NCBI RefSeq assembly: GCF_000090795.2
Contig: NW_003546424.1
Coordinates: 8,097-72,096, forward strand
DNA from: Amphimedon queenslandica
Lineage: Eukaryota > Porifera > Demospongiae > Haplosclerida > Niphatidae
DNA length: 64,000 nt
Direction of reading: 5' to 3'
Each line of letters starts with the position of its first letter. Position 1 is the stretch's first letter. Both the position numbers and the translations under genes were made by a program. Positions 58,901 to 64,000 of this stretch are shown here, piece by piece. The notes beneath the pieces are model-generated. The model did no database searches. It worked only from the letters and a program-made list of their open reading frames with translations, and was not told the DNA's origin.

Positions 58901-61900
58901 AAGGTTCTCTCAGTACAGCTTCCTATGGGAGCAAGACGTCCTGGCAACGTTTGACGATTTTATTAATGGGGTGGGGCAACCACACCCACGGAGATTCACA
59001 CGTCCGGAGACTGTGAATAGATCAAGATCTGCTAGTGCTAGATCAAGAGGGTAAGGGGAAAGGGAAGAGAAAGGAAGAGAGAAAAGCTAAAAATCATATA
59101 GTCTACATTTCACAAGTTATCTTTTAATTTTACTTCTCATCACTCCTCACATCACACTTTTTTCACCCTCTTCCCTCGTTTATGGAATTCTCTTCCACCT
59201 GTAAAAATCTCTCTTTCTAAAGAAACTATTAAATTACACGTAAAGAAAACTTTTTGGAATCACTTTATTGTTCATTTTGACCCTAATAATGTTTGTTCTT
59301 ATCACTATGTATGTCCTTGCTTTTCTTGTGCCAATCTTCCTGTAAACTCTATGTATTCCTGATTTGTTTATGTTAGTAGTTATTTCATTTTATTTTTATT
59401 TTTATTATTTCCTTATTTACTATTCTTATTTTCTCTTTTTTTTTCTCTCTCTCTATCTGTTTAATCTTTTTTTGTTTGGCGGTCAGCTCAGGAAGCTGGC
59501 TGTCCATCTGTATACATTTGTATACAGTAAAGTTATTTAAAGTTAAAGTTAAAAGATACTAACTACATACATGTACATACATGCACATGCATGTACATGT
59601 ATGTTTATTTTTTAATTTCTGCAATACATGTATAACATTACAATTTTCTTTTTGTCCCCATGTACATATACATACAGTCATTCTGCTGCTCCACCTCCTA
59701 TGTCCAGTCAAACAGCAAGCAGTGTACTGGAGTCAGTCACTGGTCATTCCGATTGGGAGTTCCTCAAACCGGACAGACAGTATTCTGCTCCACCTTCTTC
59801 TTCTCCTTCTAATACTCCTCCGTCCACGTCTCGGTCTTCCTCGAGCTCAGAGACAGGACTCATTAAAGATGGGAGGAGACCAAGACACCCTACACTGGAG
59901 GACTTTGATGGAGAGATTGCTGTATTCCAGGTAACAAGGATATTAATAATAATGATAATGATAATAATGATAATAATGATTAATAATAATGGTGATAATA
60001 CCTGTATTAAAACTCGGGCATTTTAACACTTTCTCATTGACTGAATTGCTTTCCCTTTAACATATAATAATAATAAGAATAATTCTGTATAAATTGTCAC
60101 TATTTTTCATATTTTTATATTCTACATATTGTCTCAGGGTGTGTTGGAGAGGTTATCTAGTAGTATTGACACTGTTGATGTTGGTTGGATCTGTGTTGAT
60201 CAGCGTGCTGTGAAGAATGCACTGACTTCACTAGCTAAGAAATGGACCTACATCTATGCTAACTACCTTGAGAAAAAAGTAAATTTTACCATAATACTAC
60301 ATGTACATGTACATGTACATGCATCTTATAATACTGTACATTGTATTTGCCTTTTTCTCAATTTAAAATTTTATGAATTTTGTGTGCTTAACCATTAAAT
60401 TTTTGCTTAGTTTACTTAGATTTTTACATTGCAGTACATGTGTACATTTACATTGTGTCTGTATTATTATTACTGCAGGTATTGCTTGTACTGAGAGAGC
60501 TGGAGGTGTTCTTTACTGAAATAGAGCCACAGGTCGAAGCAATCAGTGGAGACACTGTTGATCCTGATCATATCATGACACTAGTAACAATATTTAACAA
60601 AGTAAATAGAAAAGAATATTAATAATATAAAGTATCAATGTATTATTATTATTTATCATTGTATCAGGTTAATCTCCAGCAGTTAGTGATGGATGGTAAG
60701 TTTGGTGCAGTTCATAGAGCAGTCTCAATATTGGACAAGTTTCATCAGACACTCCCAGCTCAAACCAGAGACCACTTTGAAGGAATACCCCACAGGTAGA
60801 CAAAGTCTACAGTAATCTTAACTACTATGCATTTACATGTAAATATACATACTATTGATTATAAAAATTTCATGTAAATGTATATATTGCATTTACTGTA
60901 TAATTCACCATTAAATGTACATTAAGTTTACTAAAATTTACAAGTACATGTACTCCTTTTTCCTGTCATTAGGTGGTCCAGTCTTAAGAAGAGACTGGCT
61001 CTCAGTAAGCAGAGGATAGCTCCACTCATACAGTCACACAGTGCAGCCATTAAGAGAGACCTTGAAGTATTTGGATCAGAAGCAGAAAGAGAGCATCAGT
61101 CTTTCCTCAGTAGCCCCTGCCTCTCTCATAACTGTGACCCTCCTGTGGCCCAGGACCTCATTAAAGAATATGTACAGATATTACTGGGACTGAGGGCCCA
61201 GGCAAAGGACCTCATGGAGCTACAGGAGCTACTCCAGGCATCCGTTGTTAACTTTAGCATATTAAACCAGTGAGAGAGAGCTATAGTATTATTGTAATAG
61301 TATATGTACATGTACATGTAGTTTCTAGCATAGAATTACTTTAATTCTTAATCTTATTATCATTATTGATCATTGCATATTAAAACTTCATTATAGGATT
61401 ATTATTGCATTTATAGTTGTAGTTTATCACTGTATATTTATTACTATATAATTCTCTGCTCTATTTGTCTTTAGGTTTGAGGATGAGCTAACAAACGCTA
61501 ATCTCCTCTGGGAAAGACAACAGTAAGTGTCTTCTATTTTGACTAATTAAGAAGATGAATGCATGTATGCATGCTAGTCAAAAGCAGATGTCATACTGTT
61601 ATGTTAATAATTTATTGGCCCTCTTTCTCTTTCTCTCTTAGCATGATTTCAGAGTATCATACTAACATTAAGACTCAGATCTGGCTCAATGTTGATTTCT
61701 CTGATATGAAGGACACCTGTCGTGAGCACACAGAGTTACTGATGTCACTTGGAGACTGCACTGGAGACTGGGATGCTAGAACACACTTTCAAGAAGCTGT
61801 TTATGAGATGCAAGTGAGTAGAAGGGGAGAGAGAGAATTTTTTAAGTTGCTCAAAAGTTGGGTCAGTACTGGGTCTTGGGCCAAATTTTTCGTAATAAAA

Positions 61901-64000
61901 TCCATTTCTTCTCTCTCTCTCTCTCTTCTAATGGTAGCATACAGTACCACTGCTTGAGGGTCTCTCCAATAAACACATGAGGCCACGTCATTGGAAGCAA
62001 GTTCTCCGTTACTCCAACAATCACTCACTGATACTCTTACTGATGAAGAATGGGACACTGGACATGAATGTCCTGAGACACATGACTGTAGGACGATTCA
62101 TGGAACTCAAACTATTGAGTAATTAATAATAAGAAATAATGAATAATAATGATAATAATATGTATGATAATAATTGCTACATGCATGATAGTAATTTTAA
62201 CTCTTGGAAGTACATGTACATGTAAAAAGAACATGTACTTAGCACTCATTTTTTGCTTTTATTGATCTGTTCAATAGGTTACAGTGCTGATATATTGGGT
62301 ATTGTTGATCGTGCTTCAAAAGAGGTTGCTATTGAAGAATTACTTAAAAACCTTGAGGAGGTGTGGCTTAGCATGCAGTTCCAATTAAAGCCCTTTTACA
62401 GGCTCCATGGACATGAACAGGTAAGGTATAATTTAATGCAAATCTATTTTTAATTTTTCATTTTTTTCTTTTCATGCAGGCTGCTTCTGATATTGGTGTT
62501 GAAGCTGGTCGTATTTCAGCTCTCTCTCATACCTCTCCTGTCGTTCGGAAGAGGAGCATATCTAGTGGGCGTGTCTCTATTATTAGTGCCACACCCACTG
62601 TCGCTGTTGAAAGGATGACTCATCATCATCATCAACATGAAGTCGTAATGCTATTGGATGATGTGGATAAGATATTTGAAGCTCTTGATCATTATCAAGT
62701 AAAAATTAAATATCATATCCATATTAGTTTACATGTATCAATTACCTCCAATTTCTGATACATATTGATATCCTTATGCTTTGTAAAAAGTTTGAGCTGA
62801 TTTTTACAAGTATTTTCTGAGTTATTAGCATCTGAAAAACATGCCAAAATATCTATAAAATACATGTACATATGTGATACTTTTGAGACTAATGCTCTTA
62901 TTTCTGACACATTTTAAAAATATAATTTATATGTACATTAAGATGATCCTATTTTTTAATTTTATTTTCATGTCAGACGTCATTAAAGAGCCTTGAAGGC
63001 AGTGTTGCTGCTACCTCATTCTCTGAAGAGCTCCAGCACTGGCACAAACAGCTTCAAACGGTAGAAGCAGTCCTCAGGGTGTGGCTACAAGTACAGACCC
63101 ACTGGGTCCAGCTGGAGGAGGTTCTAACCAGCATTGAGGCAGCACAGCATCTTCCTTCAACTTATTTTAATTTCACAACCATCAATAAGGAATGGAAGCA
63201 GCTGTTGAAATCAACCGCTAAGTCGCCTAATGTTATACAGTGCTGCCTGCAAGAAGGTAAGTAGGATAGGATATATAATAATCATCATTTTATGTATTTT
63301 TATCATGATTATTTTCTTTATTATTATCCTCATTATTATTCTCTTATTTTTTTCCTTTCTTTGTCTCTTATAGATTTGTTGCAGATGTTAGAGAAGTTTC
63401 TGAACACATTGACCCAATGCCAGTCAGTGTTGCTCCAGTATGTACAGTGTAAATCCTCACGCTGTCCTTGGCTGTACTTCCTAACATTGGAAGATGTACT
63501 ACAGCTAGTCTGCTACAGTAGGCACTGGATTTATTTATTTATTTATTTTTTACTACACACAAATGAATGAATACATGTATGTACATGTACATGTACATAA
63601 ATTTCTAAAAATAAATGCATGGCATTATTATTATTAAGTACCCAATACTTTGTACAATCTATTCTTAGGCTCCAATCTTCCTGTATTATGTAAGGTTATT
63701 CCCAAGCTTTTCCTCCATTCAACTGGCCTCCTGTTCAGTAATGATATATCTCTCCTGCCCATCATTCGTAGCAGTTCGTTGCTGCCTCGTATAACCGGAC
63801 TGACTGGATATGGACGAGAGAAATTAGAGCTAGCAGAAGTAATAATAATGATGATTCTTAAGCATGTACAATGTAGTTCAAAGACTTGGTATATTGCCAA
63901 AAATGACTAGGAGAGAATTTTCCATTTTTATAATTTTTTCTGATAGATATACATGTTTTTATGTTATCTGTCAAGTTTGAACTGATTTCAATCAAAAATA
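52902..64000 (+). CDS. Axonemal dynein heavy chain, tail and linker (partial, runs off the window)
   Basis: More than 30 short exons from ATG 52902 (MEVDERLRWLESRVNSSLRP); the motor lies beyond the window. The tail follows the order of outer-arm DNAH9/11/17-type chains. Checkpoints are EHLELVLREVYLPLL, YWENRYQQLLLVRNQLNSVE, LNGLEHARSTYADAF, SLMYISTLKPLF, VLFCYFDDCLLLEPSLRLLE, LWLRALRERMDVPI, FLWEQDVLATFDDFINGV and PTLEDFDGEIAVFQ. The linker start is seen in ASKEVAIEELLKNLEEVWL, LQVQTHWVQLEEVLTSIEAA and PWLYFLTLEDVLQLV (canonical FPRFYF.S..DLL). Two insertions are unusual: a Ser/Pro-rich exon (59678-59931) and a basic/His-rich stretch (62480-62700). It is divergent enough that the exact subtype is unsure. 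DHCs power ciliary beating. Confidence 0.88.
53515..53724. mobile_element. MITE-like element with TTCACACTAG termini
   Basis: About 210 bp, ends CCTTTTCACACTAG and CTAGTGTGAACAAG, inverted with one mismatch over 12-13 bases. It contains a direct 20-bp duplication (CCGCCTGACTACATCATTCT) at about 53575-53613. Locally higher GC than its dynein intron surroundings. No target duplication defined. Confidence 0.55.
58107..58145. repeat. (TACATG)n hexamer repeat
   Basis: Six uninterrupted ATGTAC units, the longest of dozens of TACATG runs in the window (others near 11708, 12138, 14218, 14795, 41650, 43986, 57964, 60298, 61308). The unit is its own near-palindrome. Confidence 0.9.
59097..59555 (+). 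mobile_element. 5'-truncated LINE (non-LTR retrotransposon), 3' end
   Basis: Sits in a dynein intron. An 86-codon open frame at 59105-59362 is the C-terminus of a LINE reverse-transcriptase protein. It has the hallmark LFPRLWNSLPP (W..LP motif), TIKLHVKKTFWNHF and a Cys/His end, DPNNVCSYHYVCPCFSC. A 3' UTR follows and ends in a short repeated tail (TTAAAGTTAAAGTTAAAA). The frame is still open, so the insertion is probably fairly recent. The clade looks CR1/L2- or Rex-like but I cannot place it. Confidence 0.82.
61838..61900. repeat. Relic of the 186-bp dispersed repeat
   Basis: TTTTTAAGTTGCTCAAAAG, then GGGTC and GGGCCAAATTTT match the reverse orientation of the repeat with its palindrome altered (CAGTACTGGG). 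Located between two dynein exons. Confidence 0.6.
62755..62830. repeat. Relic of the 186-bp dispersed repeat
   Basis: CTTATGCTTTGTAAAAAGTTTGAGCTGATTT block, diverged, dynein intron. Confidence 0.5.
63895..64000. repeat. Dispersed 186-bp repeat, cut by window end
   Basis: GAGAGAATTTTCCATTTTTA, TAATTTTTTCTGATAGATAT, ACATG and AAGTTTGAACTGATTTC match the RBM42-intron variant in the same orientation. Continues beyond the window. Confidence 0.85.

Overview
This is an AT-rich, gene-dense animal nuclear DNA window. Genes are split by many short introns (about 50-300 bp, GT-AG with one GC-AG), gaps between genes are short, and several gene pairs are head-to-head. The gene set and microsatellite-rich introns fit a non-bilaterian metazoan, most likely a demosponge close to Amphimedon. 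That assignment is inferred from gene style and remembered families, not from a search. No virus-like element, CRISPR array or bacterial-style operon was seen.

Layout: 52-1364 (+) is the 3' end of a MOXD1/DBH-like copper monooxygenase with a C-terminal membrane segment. 1646-2707 (-) is a DNAJB-type HSP40 sharing a divergent promoter, which carries a heat-shock element, with ALDH6A1 (+, 3014-6841). 7295-21131 (-) is a large SIPA1L/SPAR-type Rap GTPase activator. 21552-24259 (-) is an uncharacterised membrane-anchored protein, head-to-head with RBM42 (+, 24352-25858). Two intronless ADP/ATP-carrier genes follow in tandem (26000-26917, divergent; 27201-28112, canonical), then a cAMP-receptor-like seven-helix protein (+, 28469-30660).

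30970-34625 (-) is an ABCB6-type transporter, 35215-35889 (-) a GRB2-like adaptor, 36259-38137 (-) a NEK2-like kinase, and 38397-45386 (-) a BCL3-like nuclear IkB. A gap with a tRNA-derived SINE leads to CATSPER3 (-, 47185-48988), an intronless multi-membrane protein (+, 49178-51121), IFT46 (-, 51232-52704), and the tail of an axonemal dynein heavy chain (+, 52902 to past the window end).

The right third is rich in cilium/flagellum genes: a NEK2-like kinase, a sperm calcium-channel subunit, an intraflagellar transport subunit and an axonemal dynein. Perfect RFX X-boxes lie upstream of the kinase and inside the 197-bp IFT46/dynein divergent promoter. Other strong signals are a kB site upstream of the BCL3-like gene, an ADP/ATP-carrier paralogue that has lost nucleotide-contact residues, and a dispersed 186-bp repeat with a 20-bp palindrome. 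All nine recognisable copies of that repeat sit inside introns, and in one place the palindrome has changed on both arms together. A 5'-truncated LINE, two MITE-like elements and many (CT)n and TACATG microsatellites fill the introns.
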